Shown piece by piece: positions 10,380-21,714 of a stretch of 64,000 nt of DNA (its first letter is position 1; each line of letters starts with the position of its first letter). The stretch is from Caldicellulosiruptoraceae bacterium PP1 (GTDB lineage: Bacteria; Bacillota; Thermoanaerobacteria; Caldicellulosiruptorales; Caldicellulosiruptoraceae): positions 310,001 to 374,000 of the forward strand of contig JBGGOQ010000001.1 in assembly GCA_041320695.1 (NCBI GenBank). The letters run 5' to 3'. The translations under genes were made by a program, and so were the position numbers. The notes beneath the pieces were generated by a model. It ran no database searches. It had not been told where the DNA came from and saw only the letters and a program-made list of their open reading frames with translations.

Positions 10380-11900
10380 GTGCTTGATGTTACAATAAAA
10401 CCTGATGAAATTGCTTCCATTTTAAAGGAACAAATTAAAAATTATGAAAAGAAAATTGAAACAAGTGATGTCGGAATTGTCATAATGTCAGGTGATGGTA
10501 TAGCACGTATACATGGACTTGACAACTGTATGTCGGGAGAATTACTTGAATTTCCAAATAATATATATGGTATGGCATTAAATCTTGAAGAAGATAATAT
10601 AGGATGTGTTATATTAGGTAACGAAAGAGAAATAAAAGAAGGTACAATAGTTAAAAGAACAGGTAGACTTGTTCAAGTTCCAGTTGGTGAAGCACTTTTA
10701 GGAAGAGTAGTTAATGCATTAGGACAACCAATTGACGGTTTAGGTACAATTGATTCAAGTAAATTTAGAGAAGTTGAAAGGATTGCCCCTGGTGTAATTG
10801 AAAGAGAACCCGTTAAAACACCATTACAAACAGGTATAATGGCAATAGATGCAATGATTCCTATAGGTAGAGGACAAAGAGAGTTAATTATCGGTGATAG
10901 ACAGACTGGTAAAACAGCTATTGCAATAGATACTATAATTAATCAAAAAGACCAAGGTGTATATTGTATTTATGTTGCAATAGGTCAAAAGGCATCAACA
11001 ATTGCTAAAATAGTTGAAACACTTAGGGAAAAAGGTGCTTTGGACTATACTGTTATTGTTTCTGCAACAGCAAGTGATTCCGCACCACTTCAATTTTTGG
11101 CACCATACGCTGGTTGTGCAATTGGAGAGGAATTCATGGAATCAGGTAAAGATGCATTAATAATTTATGATGATTTATCAAAACATGCAGTAGCATACAG
11201 AACAATGTCTCTTTTACTTAGAAGACCACCTGGAAGGGAAGCTTACCCTGGTGATGTTTTTTATCTGCATTCAAGACTATTAGAAAGAGCTGCTAAGTTA
11301 AGTAAAGAAAAGGGTGGCGGGTCATTAACTGCTTTACCAATAATTGAAACTCAAGCTGGAGATGTTTCTGCATATATACCTACCAATGTTATTTCAATAA
11401 CAGATGGACAGATTTATCTTGAAAGTGAATTATTTTATTCAGGTATTAGACCAGCCATTAATGCAGGTATTTCCGTATCAAGAGTTGGTGGAAATGCCCA
11501 AATAAAAGCAATGAAAAAAGTTGCTGGAAGATTAAGACTCGATTTGGCTCAGTTTAGGGAATTAGAAGCATTTGCTCAATTTGGTTCTGAGCTTGATAAA
11601 GCAACAAGAGAAAGACTTGCACAAGGGCAAAGAATAGTTGAAACACTAAAGCAACCTCAATACAAAACTTTACCTGTTTGGTATCAGATAGTAATATTGT
11701 ATTCAGTTAATAATGGATATCTTTCTGATATTGAACTTGAAAAGGTAAGAGAATTTAACGATGGATTAGTTTCATTTATTCAGAATAATTATTCACAAAT
11801 CTATGAATCTATTATACAAACTAAAGATTTAATACCTGAAACTGAAGAATTGTTGAAAACTGCTATTAATGAATATAAATTGCGATTTAAAAGAAGTTAA
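10380..11900 (+). CDS. atpA: ATP synthase F1 subunit alpha
   Basis: 506 residues, the non-catalytic nucleotide-binding subunit. The P-loop GDRQTGKT and the motif [14 protein letters not shown] are present, as is the RPAINAG/VSRVGG region near the nucleotide site. The start codon is GTG at 10380, with AGGGGTGA upstream. Full length for the family. Confidence 0.97.
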   Translation: MLDVTIKPDEIASILKEQIKNYEKKIETSDVGIVIMSGDGIARIHGLDNCMSGELLEFPNNIYGMALNLEEDNIGCVILGNEREIKEGTIVKRTGRLVQVPVGEALLGRVVNALGQPIDGLGTIDSSKFREVERIAPGVIEREPVKTPLQTGIMAIDAMIPIGRGQRELIIGDRQTGKTAIAIDTIINQKDQGVYCIYVAIGQKASTIAKIVETLREKGALDYTVIVSATASDSAPLQFLAPYAGCAIGEEFMESGKDALIIYDDLSKHAVAYRTMSLLLRRPPGREAYPGDVFYLHSRLLERAAKLSKEKGGGSLTALPIIETQAGDVSAYIPTNVISITDGQIYLESELFYSGIRPAINAGISVSRVGGNAQIKAMKKVAGRLRLDLAQFRELEAFAQFGSELDKATRERLAQGQRIVETLKQPQYKTLPVWYQIVILYSVNNGYLSDIELEKVREFNDGLVSFIQNNYSQIYESIIQTKDLIPETEELLKTAINEYKLRFKRS

Positions 11901-11916
11901 ATGAAGGTGAATATAT

Positions 11917-12789
11917 ATGGCCAATAAAACTCGTTGGATAAAATCAAGAATTAAAAGTATTATTGAAACTAAAAAAATTACTCGTGCTATGTATTTGATT
12001 TCTGCATCAAAAATGAAGAGAGCAAGAGAACGTTTAGAAAATACAAGACCTTATTTTCAAAAAATAAATGAATTAATGAAAGATATTGTTATTCATGGAG
12101 AACAAGTTAATCATATTATATTTACTGGTCATGAAAAAGCAAAGGATCGTATTGGAATTTTAGTAATTAGTGGTGACAAAGGTCTATGTGGCGGATATAA
12201 TGCAAATATCATTAGAGCCACGTTAAGCTTTGCAAATAAATTTCAAAATAAAGAAATTGTTATTTTTCCAATTGGTAATGTTGGTCGCAACTTCTTTAAA
12301 AGGAAGGGCTTCAATGTTTATGAAAACTTTAATTTTATTATACAAGAACCTACAATAAAGCGTGCAAAAGATATATCTTTTCTTATACTCAGAAATTTTT
12401 ATAATGGTGAATTTTCTGAAATTTATATTGTTTATACTAAATTAATTACTGCAATAAAACAAGAAGTTACCATTTCAAAACTACTACCTCTGGATATAAA
12501 TGAATTTATTGACAAGAATATAAAAAAAGATGAGAAAATAATATATCATCCTTCAGCAGAAGAAACTTTAAATGTAATTATTTTTGAATATTTCAAAGGT
12601 AATCTTTTTGGTTCAATGGTTGAATCATATACAAGTGAATTAGCATCAAGAATGACTGCAATGGATAATGCAACAAAAAGTGCTGATGAAATGATAAGCA
12701 AACTCACACTTAAACTAAATAGAGAAAGACAAGCTGTTATAACTCAAGAAATTTCTGAAATTATTGGTGGTGCTGCAGCTTTAAAATAA
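11917..12789 (+). CDS. atpG: ATP synthase F1 subunit gamma
   Basis: 290 residues, the central rotor shaft. N-terminal [23 protein letters not shown] helix region and C-terminal [10 protein letters not shown]...INQEISEI-type helix are both present (here [14 protein letters not shown]), forming the conserved coiled coil. Also contains [14 protein letters not shown]. Starts 16 nt after atpA. Confidence 0.95.
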   Translation: MANKTRWIKSRIKSIIETKKITRAMYLISASKMKRARERLENTRPYFQKINELMKDIVIHGEQVNHIIFTGHEKAKDRIGILVISGDKGLCGGYNANIIRATLSFANKFQNKEIVIFPIGNVGRNFFKRKGFNVYENFNFIIQEPTIKRAKDISFLILRNFYNGEFSEIYIVYTKLITAIKQEVTISKLLPLDINEFIDKNIKKDEKIIYHPSAEETLNVIIFEYFKGNLFGSMVESYTSELASRMTAMDNATKSADEMISKLTLKLNRERQAVITQEISEIIGGAAALK

Positions 12790-12797
12790 TTCTTTAA

Positions 12798-14213
<1,416 letters not shown>

Positions 14214-14231
14214 TTTGATAGGGTGATTATA

Positions 14232-14648
14232 ATGCCTAATTTATTCAATCTTGAAATAATTACTCCTGAAAGAGTTTTTTTTAATAGTGATGTTGAAATG
14301 GTAGTTTTACAAGCAGTAGATGGTGAAATGGGCATTCTTTATGGTCACGAACCAGTTATAATTTCGTTAGGAATTGGAAAACTTAAAATAAAAATTGATG
14401 GAACATGGAAAGAAGCTGCACTTTCAGGTGGGATAGCAGAAGTCGAACCTAATAAAACAATGATTTTAACAGATGCTATTGAATGGCCTGAAGAAATTGA
14501 TAAACAAAGGGCTGAACAGGCAAAAGAAAGAGCAGAAAATAAATTAAAACAAAAATTATCAGGAGATGAATTTGAAAGATATCAAGCCGCATTAGAAAGA
14601 GCAATAAATAGAATTCGAATGGCTGAAAAAAACCAGAGTGAAAAATAG
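14232..14648 (+). CDS. atpC: ATP synthase F1 subunit epsilon
   Basis: 138 residues from the ATG at 14232; an upstream GTG at 14223 overlaps the ribosome site AGGGTGAT and is rejected. N-terminal beta sandwich (LEIITPERVFF, GEMGILYGHEPVI) is followed by a two-helix C-terminal domain rich in Ala, Glu and Lys that inhibits ATP hydrolysis in other bacteria. Last gene of the operon. Confidence 0.94.
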   Translation: MPNLFNLEIITPERVFFNSDVEMVVLQAVDGEMGILYGHEPVIISLGIGKLKIKIDGTWKEAALSGGIAEVEPNKTMILTDAIEWPEEIDKQRAEQAKERAENKLKQKLSGDEFERYQAALERAINRIRMAEKNQSEK

Positions 14649-14690
14649 GCTGCACCATAAATTATGGTACAGCCTATTTTTCTTTATTTT
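14645..14690. terminator. Terminator between atpC and the radical SAM gene
   Basis: AGGCTG-C-ACCATAA pairs with TTATGGT-A-CAGCCT, followed by ATTTTTC on the plus strand. It can also end the minus-strand gene at 14684. Confidence 0.85.
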
Positions 14691-16084
14691 TTTATATTTA
14701 TATCTAAAAATGATAAATCAACTTTATTTTGTGGAACACCATTTTTTCTTTGTTCCCAAAGCTTTTCAGCTACATTACCCCATTTATCAGCATAATCCAA
14801 TAATTTATTTGATAGTTCCTCAACAGATTCTGTTTCTCCTCCAATTTGTGTTGGATGTGCATTTGCTTCTTCAACCATTTGTTTTAATTTCAATGGATTA
14901 TCAAGCATTGGACAAGGTCTTAGATGATTTTCATTAAACGGTCTATTTTTTCTATATGCTTTAAACAATGGTGATTGGAGTGCTTCAAATAGAGAACAAT
15001 CTTTTATATTAACATTGGAAAAATGTATAAATGCGCATGGTTCAACATCACCATTTGCGTTAATATGAAGATACCTTATTCCACCGGCGATACAACCACC
15101 ACTAGGTTCCCCATCATTCCAAAAGTCTAATGCAAAAAGCGGTTTAGTCCAACGAATTTCTTCTATTCTTTTATACATAAATGCTCTTTGTTCTGGTGTT
15201 GCCATAAAATCTAAATCTGCGTCTTTTCCAACAGGAACATAAGTAAAGAACCATCCAAATTTTGCACCTTTATCAATTAGAAAGTCAATATATTCATCAG
15301 AACTTACTTCATCGACATTATATCTGTGATATGTTGTAGAAAATCCAAATACTATTCCTTCTTGTTTTAATTTATCCATTAAAGCAGTTATTTTTTGATA
15401 TACTCCGTTGCCTCGTCTTTCATCTGTTGATTTTTCAAAGCCATCAATGCTTATAGCAAAAGCTAAATTACCTACAGATTTAACTTTTTTAATAAATTCA
15501 TCATCAATTAATGTACCATTTGTAAAAGATAAAAATACAGTATCGGGATATTCTTTACATAATTTTAATATATCATCTTTTCGAACCATAGGTTCTCCGC
15601 CAGAAAAAATAATAAAATAAATACCTAATTCTTCAGCCTCTTTTACTACTCTAGAAAGTACATCATAATTTAGCATATCAGCTTTCCTATATTCGCCAGC
15701 CCAGCAACCTTTACAGCGTAAATTGCATGCAGCTGTTGGATCAATAAGAATTGCATAAGGAACATTAATATCATATTTTTTGCTTATTTCAATTTGTTTT
15801 GCTATACCAATAAAGCCTGCATTAACAAAAAAATTAACCAATATTTTTTCTCTCACAAATGGATCTGTTTCTTTAATAATACGAATAGCATACTTATGCC
15901 ATGAAGAATTTTTATCAAGCAAATATTTCTTAGCATTTCCTATGTATTCCTTATCTCTTGGTCTTATAGATAGTTTTTCAGCCCAATTTAATATTTTTTC
16001 CATATTCTGCTCAGGATTACTAGATATATACCTAAGACCTTGTTTAATTAAAGCCTCACCAAAGATCTTTTTTGCTATTTCCAT
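14684..16084 (-). CDS. Radical SAM protein with SPASM-like C-terminus, function unknown
   Basis: 466 residues. After an N-terminal helical region of about 110 residues comes the [4Fe-4S]-SAM motif CNLRCKGC, then FSGGEP (SAM contact) and SFTNGTLID. The C-terminal part has further cysteines (GGCIAGG, EPCAFIH, RPCPML) suggesting auxiliary Fe-S binding as in SPASM enzymes. No peptide precursor is visible beside it, so a peptide-modifying role is not supported. GGAGGTG lies before the ATG, and a strong promoter (TTGACA-16-TATAAT) lies upstream. Divergent from an ArsR regulator, which probably controls it. Confidence 0.85.
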   Translation of the reverse strand: MEIAKKIFGEALIKQGLRYISSNPEQNMEKILNWAEKLSIRPRDKEYIGNAKKYLLDKNSSWHKYAIRIIKETDPFVREKILVNFFVNAGFIGIAKQIEISKKYDINVPYAILIDPTAACNLRCKGCWAGEYRKADMLNYDVLSRVVKEAEELGIYFIIFSGGEPMVRKDDILKLCKEYPDTVFLSFTNGTLIDDEFIKKVKSVGNLAFAISIDGFEKSTDERRGNGVYQKITALMDKLKQEGIVFGFSTTYHRYNVDEVSSDEYIDFLIDKGAKFGWFFTYVPVGKDADLDFMATPEQRAFMYKRIEEIRWTKPLFALDFWNDGEPSGGCIAGGIRYLHINANGDVEPCAFIHFSNVNIKDCSLFEALQSPLFKAYRKNRPFNENHLRPCPMLDNPLKLKQMVEEANAHPTQIGGETESVEELSNKLLDYADKWGNVAEKLWEQRKNGVPQNKVDLSFLDINIKK

Positions 16085-16106
16085 TTATTACACCTCCTAT
16101 AATATT

Positions 16107-16189
16107 ATTATAAAATTTTTTAATTCCATGTCAATACATATATACGTATAAACATATATATTTATATAGAACTTTTTTTATGTTATAAT
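16107..16189. promoter_or_regulatory. Divergent promoters with AT palindromes
   Basis: On the minus strand TTGACA (16134-16129) and TATAAT (16112-16107) are 16 nt apart and drive the radical SAM gene. On the plus strand an extended -10 TGTTATAAT (16181-16189) with TTTATA 17 nt before it drives arsR. Between them the stretch 16136-16162 contains the palindrome TATACGTATA and ATATATAT repeats, a likely ArsR operator placed at both -35 elements. Confidence 0.6.
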
Positions 16190-16222
16190 AATAAAAGCAT
16201 CTTTATAGAAGGGAGTAAATAA

Positions 16223-16543
16223 ATGAGTCAACTTAGTGAAATTTTATATGCATTATCAGACAACACAAGATTAAGAATTCTAAATCTTTTATCTACAAAA
16301 GAACATTGTGTCTCTGATTTAGTTAAAATAATAAAAGAAAATCAACCAAAAATATCTAGACACCTTGCATACCTTAAGAATGTTGGATTGGTTGAAGTAA
16401 AGTCACATGCCCAACGTAAAATATATTTTATAAAAGAAGATATGGTTTCAAATTATCCGTTTATTAGGGCTTTACTTGATGAGTTAAAAGAAAAAGATGA
16501 ATATATAAGTGATTTGAAAGCACTTTATGATAAAACAATATAA
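16223..16543 (+). CDS. ArsR-family transcriptional regulator
   Basis: 106-residue winged helix protein. The start SEILYALSDNTRLRILNLL, the recognition region NQPKISRHLAYLKNVGLVEV and the wing VKSHAQRKIYFI are typical for ArsR/SmtB. The usual metal motif ELCVCDL is replaced by EHCVSDL, leaving one Cys, so sensing may be by another signal. Divergent from the radical SAM gene with a shared AT-rich palindrome region. Confidence 0.85.
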   Translation: MSQLSEILYALSDNTRLRILNLLSTKEHCVSDLVKIIKENQPKISRHLAYLKNVGLVEVKSHAQRKIYFIKEDMVSNYPFIRALLDELKEKDEYISDLKALYDKTI

Positions 16544-16547
16544 GCAA

Positions 16548-16582
16548 AGAGGGTGTTTATAAAGTTAATTGAACACCCTCTT
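16548..16582. terminator. Hairpin after arsR
   Basis: AGAGGGTGTT pairs with AACACCCTCT around a 14-nt loop. The T-run is poor on both strands, so termination is likely but weak. Confidence 0.5.
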
Positions 16583-16675
16583 ATGTTTCACATATTTTAC
16601 TAAGTTTTATTTGTACAAAAAATATGTCCTTCTAAATATTGAGAATACTATTTTGAATCAAACTATTTACACTTA

Positions 16676-17095
16676 TTATTGGTTTTCATCATCGTCTTCA
16701 ATTAAATCATCATCTACAAGAAGTTCATCATCAACAACATCAAGAGGTTCATCTATTTCAACAGATGTATCATCTAAATCTGCATCTTCAGGAACCAAAT
16801 CATCTAAAAGTTCATCACCAAGAACTGTTTCATATTCTTCTGGAAATTCATTAGTTACTTTTTCTTCTTCAATTTCAGAATCATCAACTACTCCAGTAAG
16901 CAATCTTTCTTCAAAACAACTTTCACACATCTCTTGATCTTCTGGAATATATTCTTCTTTGCAATATGGACATAATTTTTTATTTGTTTCTGAGAAACGT
17001 CTAAATTGTTCAAAATCTTTCTTACAAATAGGACAAAGTTCTTCATTTTCAGAAATTCTATTCAATTCACATTTAGGGCATAATCTATATCCCAT
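16676..17095 (-). CDS. Zinc-ribbon protein with acidic tail
   Basis: 139 residues, function unknown. Four CxxC pairs in the first 60 residues (CPKC, CPIC, CPYC, CESC) make two zinc ribbons. The second half is an Asp/Glu-rich low-complexity tail (for example DDELLVDDDLIEDDD). The ATG is preceded by GGAGGG. Such ribbon plus acidic tail proteins are common in clostridia; a nucleic-acid or protein contact is possible but not shown. The plus-strand serine-rich frame over it is a shadow. Confidence 0.75.
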   Translation of the reverse strand: MGYRLCPKCELNRISENEELCPICKKDFEQFRRFSETNKKLCPYCKEEYIPEDQEMCESCFEERLLTGVVDDSEIEEEKVTNEFPEEYETVLGDELLDDLVPEDADLDDTSVEIDEPLDVVDDELLVDDDLIEDDDENQ

Positions 17096-17168
17096 TGTTT
17101 TCCCTCCAGTATCATTTATAATAAAAATATATTAATAATAAAATTAAAAAAAATCAACTAAAATTATA

Positions 17169-17197
17169 TTAACATATAAGTGTATTTCTGATACTAT
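17169..17197 (+). promoter_or_regulatory. Probable promoter of the DUF5685 operon
   Basis: TTAACA and TACTAT are separated by 17 nt, 30 nt before the ATG. Confidence 0.5.
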
Positions 17198-17227
17198 TTA
17201 TTTATGCTTGCTTGAAAGGAGAAAGTT

Positions 17228-18091
17228 ATGTTTGGATATGTAATGCCATACAAACCAGAATTAAAAATTAAAGAATATGATTATTACAGATCAGTTTATT
17301 GCGGGTTATGCAAATCATTGAAAAATAATTTTGGTAACTTATCTCGATTTTTATTAAATTATGATTTTGTATTTTTATATTTGATTATAAATGATAAAAT
17401 AAAAAATTATGAATATTTTAAAAAGGAAAGTTGTATAGTTCATCCAACAAAAAGAAAAGTTATTTTAGTAGATAATACTTTATTAGAATATACTTCATAT
17501 AATCTTATTTTATTATCGTATTTTAAATTATATGATGATATTATTGATGATAGACAATATGTTTTATATCCAATAATTAATATATTAAAGAAATTAATTT
17601 ACGATAGTAATTTTTATGATACTGAGAAATATAATTTTATTAAAAATTGTATTGAGAATCAAATGAACCTTGAAAAGATAAAATGTAATAGAATTGATGA
17701 AATTTCTCATTATTTTAGTGAAATATTAAAACTTATTTTTAGCTATAACAATGATGTTAAATTAGGACAAATTGGATATTTTTTGGGTAAGTGGGTATAT
17801 TTAATTGATGCAATTGATGATTTTTTTGATGATTTATCTAAAAAGAGGTATAATGTTTTAAAATATCATTTTAGTGATATTAATAACTTTGAATATATAA
17901 AATCTGAGATGGAAATTTTAAAAATCTCATTATTAAATTATATTAATGAAATGAAATTACAAATAGATTTTGAATTATCGCCACTAGTTGAAAACATAAT
18001 TGACGTTGGTTTATATAAAAAAACCATAGATGTACTTGATAATTTTTTAAATAAATATAAGGAGCTGATAAATAATGAGAGATCCATATGA
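17228..18091 (+). CDS. DUF5685 family protein
   Basis: 287 residues, function unknown. The N-terminus [20 protein letters not shown]...YCGLCKSL is the hallmark of DUF5685 proteins. A conserved helical DAIDDFFDD motif near residue 197 looks like a metal-binding acidic patch and recalls polyprenyl-type helices, but no enzyme assignment is possible. It overlaps the next gene, a J-domain protein, by 17 nt, an arrangement that suggests the two act together. Confidence 0.75.
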   Translation: MFGYVMPYKPELKIKEYDYYRSVYCGLCKSLKNNFGNLSRFLLNYDFVFLYLIINDKIKNYEYFKKESCIVHPTKRKVILVDNTLLEYTSYNLILLSYFKLYDDIIDDRQYVLYPIINILKKLIYDSNFYDTEKYNFIKNCIENQMNLEKIKCNRIDEISHYFSEILKLIFSYNNDVKLGQIGYFLGKWVYLIDAIDDFFDDLSKKRYNVLKYHFSDINNFEYIKSEMEILKISLLNYINEMKLQIDFELSPLVENIIDVGLYKKTIDVLDNFLNKYKELINNERSI

Positions 18092-18653
18092 AGTTCTAGG
18101 CCTACAAAAAGGAGCAACCAAAGAGGAAATAAAAAAAGCATATCTTGAAATGGTGAAAAAATATCATCCTGATAAGTATAAAGATAATCCATTAAAAGAT
18201 TTAGCTGAAGAAAAATTAAAAGAAATTAATGAAGCTTATAATATTCTTATGAATGAAGCAGGCAATTCCTACACTTCATATACATATAATAATCCATCAA
18301 ATTACCAACTTATCAGAGATTTAATTTTAAAAGGTAATTTAGTTGATGCTGAACGGCTTCTTTTGCAAAATAGAAACGAAGATGCTGAGTGGTATTATTT
18401 GATGGGATTAATATATCAAAGAAAAGGATGGGTAAACGAAGCTTATAAATACTATCAAGCAGCATATATGAAAGAACCTTCAAATTTTGAGTATAAAAGA
18501 GCAAAGGAACAATACGAAAGTTATTCGAAAAATTACGAATGGTCGGCTTGGAATAAAGGATATAATAATAGAGGACAAGATTGTGATATGTGTTCAATAT
18601 GTCAAATAATAGCTTTTTGGGAATGTTGCTGTGATAATGACTGTGGTTGCTAA
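18075..18653 (+). CDS. J-domain protein with cysteine-rich tail
   Basis: 192 residues. Residues 3-62 form a J domain with the HPD tripeptide (YHPDKY) needed to stimulate DnaK. Residues 80-150 resemble a tetratricopeptide repeat ([20 protein letters not shown]). The last 25 residues hold nine cysteines, including CDMC, SICQ and [10 protein letters not shown], which could bind metal or a membrane surface. Not a canonical DnaJ: the G/F linker and zinc domain are absent. Overlaps the DUF5685 gene. Confidence 0.85.
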   Translation: MRDPYEVLGLQKGATKEEIKKAYLEMVKKYHPDKYKDNPLKDLAEEKLKEINEAYNILMNEAGNSYTSYTYNNPSNYQLIRDLILKGNLVDAERLLLQNRNEDAEWYYLMGLIYQRKGWVNEAYKYYQAAYMKEPSNFEYKRAKEQYESYSKNYEWSAWNKGYNNRGQDCDMCSICQIIAFWECCCDNDCGC

Positions 18654-18667
18654 GGGAGGATTACAAT

Positions 18668-19927
18668 TTGATAAAAAAATTTACCTTACAGAATGGATTG
18701 AAGGTAGTATATGAAAATATAAACACCATTAAAACAATAAGTGTAGGAGTTTGGATTGGGTCAGGTTCATTTTATGAAAACAATAAAAATAACGGTATAT
18801 CACACTTTATTGAACATATACTTTTTAAAGGAACCGAAAACAGAACAGCCAAGGAAATAGCCACTGAAATTGAAGCAATAGGTGGACAAATAAATGCATT
18901 TACAGCAAAAGAATATACTTGCTATTATGTAAGAGTATTAGACAGTTTCTTGGAGAAAGCATTGGATATTTTGTCTGATTTAATTCTTCATCCAATTTTA
19001 AAAGAAGAAGATATTGAAAAAGAAAAAAGTGTTATAAAAGAAGAAATAAATATGGGGAAAGAGGATCCAGAAGAAATTTTATTTAATGAATTGAATAATC
19101 TAATTTGGAAAGGAAGTAGTTTATCTTATCCAATTGCAGGAAAACTTAAAACTGTTGAATCAATAAATAAAACCCTTATTTTAGATCATATGAAAAAATA
19201 CTATATTCCAAATAACACAGTAATAGCAGTAGCAGGAAATTTTGATGAAGATAATCTAATCAATTTAATAAATAAATATTTTATTAATTGGGAGTATTCA
19301 AATCTATGTAATAACAATAAAAATATTTTGTTCAATAAGGGTATAAAGATAAAAAATAAAAAAATAGATCAAACGCAGTTATGTTTAGCTTTTGAAGGTA
19401 TTGGACAAAGTAATCTAGATGTATATAAGTTAATATTAGTATCTAATATTTTAGGTGGAGGTATGAGTTCTAGGCTATTCCAAAAAATAAGAGAGGAACT
19501 TGGTCTTGTATATTCAATTAACTCTTTTTTAAGTACTTATAAAAATACTGGTGCATTTTTAATATATGCAGGAATGAATCCCAAAAACCTGCAAAAGGTT
19601 TATGAATTAATTATAAATGAATTAGAAAATTTGATTAGATTAGGTGTTACTGAAGATGAACTTTTAATAGCAAAGCAACAAGTAAAAGGGGCAATAATCT
19701 TTGGTCTTGAAAATACAAGTAGCCGTATGTCAAATATAGGAAAAAATCAATTGTTGCTTGATAAAATTTTTGATATTGATGAAGTAATAAATATTATTGA
19801 CAATATTAGCATTAATGATGTATTTCAAATTATCAAAAATGTATTTACTAAAGAATTTTCAGTTACAGCTGTTGGAAATAAAAAAGATATTGATCTGGAA
19901 ATATTTAATAAAAGAAAAATTTCATAA
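18668..19927 (+). CDS. M16 family zinc peptidase (YmxG/MlpA type)
   Basis: About 419 residues. The inverted zinc motif HFIEH is at residues 46-50, followed by the downstream Glu (EKSVIKEEI region), and the second half has the R/Y pair motif ([21 protein letters not shown]) of M16B enzymes. TTG at 18668 follows AAGGGAGG; an upstream TTG at 18647 lies inside the preceding gene and is rejected. Position before dut and a YlmC gene matches the ymxG neighbourhood of Bacillus and clostridia. Confidence 0.9.
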   Translation: MIKKFTLQNGLKVVYENINTIKTISVGVWIGSGSFYENNKNNGISHFIEHILFKGTENRTAKEIATEIEAIGGQINAFTAKEYTCYYVRVLDSFLEKALDILSDLILHPILKEEDIEKEKSVIKEEINMGKEDPEEILFNELNNLIWKGSSLSYPIAGKLKTVESINKTLILDHMKKYYIPNNTVIAVAGNFDEDNLINLINKYFINWEYSNLCNNNKNILFNKGIKIKNKKIDQTQLCLAFEGIGQSNLDVYKLILVSNILGGGMSSRLFQKIREELGLVYSINSFLSTYKNTGAFLIYAGMNPKNLQKVYELIINELENLIRLGVTEDELLIAKQQVKGAIIFGLENTSSRMSNIGKNQLLLDKIFDIDEVINIIDNISINDVFQIIKNVFTKEFSVTAVGNKKDIDLEIFNKRKIS

Positions 19928-19940
19928 AGGTGGTTTTTTT

Positions 19941-20390
19941 ATGATTCTAAAGATTAAAAAAACAGAGGATGCAAAGGATTTACCTTTGCCAGTGTACGTG
20001 TCATCAGGTTCAGCAGGATTTGACATTTATGCTAAAGTAAATAATAAAGAAATACTTTATCCTGGACAAATAAAGCTTATAAAAACAGGATTAATTTTTG
20101 AGTTACCTGACGGGTATGAGGCACAAGTAAGATCAAGAAGTGGTTTATCTTTGAAATATGGGATAGCTGTTCTTAATTCACCTGGGACTATTGACAGTGA
20201 TTACAGAGGTGAAGTTGGTGTAATATTAATTAATCTTGGAGAAAAACCTTTCGAAATAAATAGAGGAGACAGAATAGCACAAGTTATAATTTCAAAATAT
20301 GTGAAGGTTGAAATAATCGAAGAAAAAGAATTATCAGAAACTGAAAGAGGAGAAAATGGTTTTGGATCATCTGGTATAAAAATAATTTAG
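19941..20390 (+). CDS. dut: dUTP diphosphatase
   Basis: 149 residues; hydrolyses dUTP to dUMP. All five motifs are present: [31 protein letters not shown] and the C-terminal [13 protein letters not shown] at 19941 follows AAAGGTGG; the frame is open further upstream but only inside the peptidase gene. Confidence 0.96.
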   Translation: MILKIKKTEDAKDLPLPVYVSSGSAGFDIYAKVNNKEILYPGQIKLIKTGLIFELPDGYEAQVRSRSGLSLKYGIAVLNSPGTIDSDYRGEVGVILINLGEKPFEINRGDRIAQVIISKYVKVEIIEEKELSETERGENGFGSSGIKII

Positions 20391-20401
20391 GAGGATTTTT
20401 A

Positions 20402-20629
20402 ATGAGGTTTAGTCAACTACAAGACTCAAGACCTATTATTAATATGCAAGATGGTAGAATTGTTGGAAATTTTCAAGATATTGATATTGTAATTGATCAA
20501 AGTGGATTTATTCAATCAATAGAATTAAAAAAAAGGAATGGCTTTAAAACAATTAAAGAAAGCATTTCGTGGGAGAATATTAAGGTCTTTGGTGATGATG
20601 CGGTTTTAGTTATGATTGATAAGAGGTGA
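20402..20629 (+). CDS. YlmC/YmxH family sporulation protein (PRC-barrel)
   Basis: 75 residues. The MRFSQLQDSRPIIN start, GRIVGNFQDIDI and the ENIKVFGDDAVLV end match the small PRC-barrel proteins YlmC/YmxH found in spore formers. Their molecular role is not settled. AGGAGG precedes the ATG. It sits 12 nt after dut. Confidence 0.85.
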   Translation: MRFSQLQDSRPIINMQDGRIVGNFQDIDIVIDQSGFIQSIELKKRNGFKTIKESISWENIKVFGDDAVLVMIDKR

Positions 20630-20633
20630 TATT

Positions 20634-21218
20634 ATGATAGAAACCTCGTTTTTTGGATTTTCTAAAAGAGAAGTATATCAATATATTGAACAAATAATTG
20701 AAGATTATGAAAAGAATTATGATCAACTTGAAAAACAACGATTAGATCTTTTACAACAACGAGATAAGTTAAAATTGGAAATTGACCAAATTGAAAGAAA
20801 GTTAAATAATAAATATCAAATAAGAGATATTGAAAAATTCAATAAGTTTATTAATGATTACTTTAAAAAAGAATGGCATGAAATATACAGATTAAAGGCT
20901 GAAAAAATAACTCTTGATTATGATAAAACAATAGAAAACTTAAAAAATATACTTGATGATCTTAAGTGGCAAATTTATAATGTTAGTTTAATAAAAGATA
21001 AATTCTTTAATAAATTGAATAATTTAAGTAGATTATTAAATGAAGATAATATTCAAAGTAATAATTTATTAAATAAACGATTAAAATATGATTTTATTGT
21101 TGATGATGAGGTAATTATACCCAAAAATGTTATTATTACTGAGAATTTGGTTGAAAGAATAAAGCAAAAAGGTTTAATGATTGAATTATTAAAACATCTT
21201 GCAAGGGAGGATATGTAA
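20634..21218 (+). CDS. Coiled-coil protein, function unknown
   Basis: 194 residues from the ATG at 20634, which follows AAGAGGTGAT. The N-terminus (FFGFSKREVYQYIEQI) weakly recalls the membrane-binding head of DivIVA/GpsB proteins, then residues 25-60 and 90-125 are strongly helical with heptad-like spacing. The C-terminal part reads VDDEVIIPKNVIITENL. A link to cell division or septation is only a guess from the head motif. Packed tightly between the ylmC-like and Lrp genes. Confidence 0.7.
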   Translation: MIETSFFGFSKREVYQYIEQIIEDYEKNYDQLEKQRLDLLQQRDKLKLEIDQIERKLNNKYQIRDIEKFNKFINDYFKKEWHEIYRLKAEKITLDYDKTIENLKNILDDLKWQIYNVSLIKDKFFNKLNNLSRLLNEDNIQSNNLLNKRLKYDFIVDDEVIIPKNVIITENLVERIKQKGLMIELLKHLAREDM

Positions 21219-21219
21219 A

Positions 21220-21714
21220 ATGAATGAAAATATCAAAGAATTAATTTTAGAAATATTAGAGCAAAATTCAAAAATAACTAACAAAGAAATATCAATAATG
21301 TTAGGGATAGATGAATATAAAGTATTAGAATATATCAAGGAGTTAGAAGATGATAAAGTTATTGTAAAGTACAATACAATAATAAACTGGGAAAAAACAG
21401 AAAAAGATGTTGTTCAAGCTATTATTGAAGTAAAGGTTACACCTCAAAGAGGAGTAGGTTTTGATGCAATTGCAAAAAGAATATATAAGTTTCCTGAGGT
21501 TAAAGCAGTATATTTATTATCAGGAAACTATGACTTACATGTTATTGTAGAAGGTAAAACTATGAAAGACATAGCTCATTTTGTTGGTTCTAAATTAGCC
21601 CCATTAGAATATGTATTAAGTACTGCAACTCATTTTATTATGAAAAAATACAAGGATGCAGGAATAATACTAGATGATGAAGAAAAGGACGATAGGGAGG
21701 TTATCACTCTGTGA
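21220..21714 (+). CDS. Lrp/AsnC family regulator (AlaR-like)
   Basis: 164 residues. N-terminal helix-turn-helix (NKEISIMLGIDEYKVLEYIKELEDDKVIVKY) and C-terminal RAM ligand domain (VQAIIEVKV...YLLSGNYDLHVIVEG). ATG at 21220 after GGGAGG. It overlaps the aminotransferase by 4 nt; the same regulator-aminotransferase pair is alaR-alaT in Bacillus, so control of alanine metabolism is a reasonable inference. Confidence 0.88.
   Translation: MNENIKELILEILEQNSKITNKEISIMLGIDEYKVLEYIKELEDDKVIVKYNTIINWEKTEKDVVQAIIEVKVTPQRGVGFDAIAKRIYKFPEVKAVYLLSGNYDLHVIVEGKTMKDIAHFVGSKLAPLEYVLSTATHFIMKKYKDAGIILDDEEKDDREVITL

Noticed and set aside
16569-16937. Plus-strand serine-rich ORF
   Set aside because: It is the mirror of the acidic tail of the zinc-ribbon gene on the minus strand and has no ribosome site.
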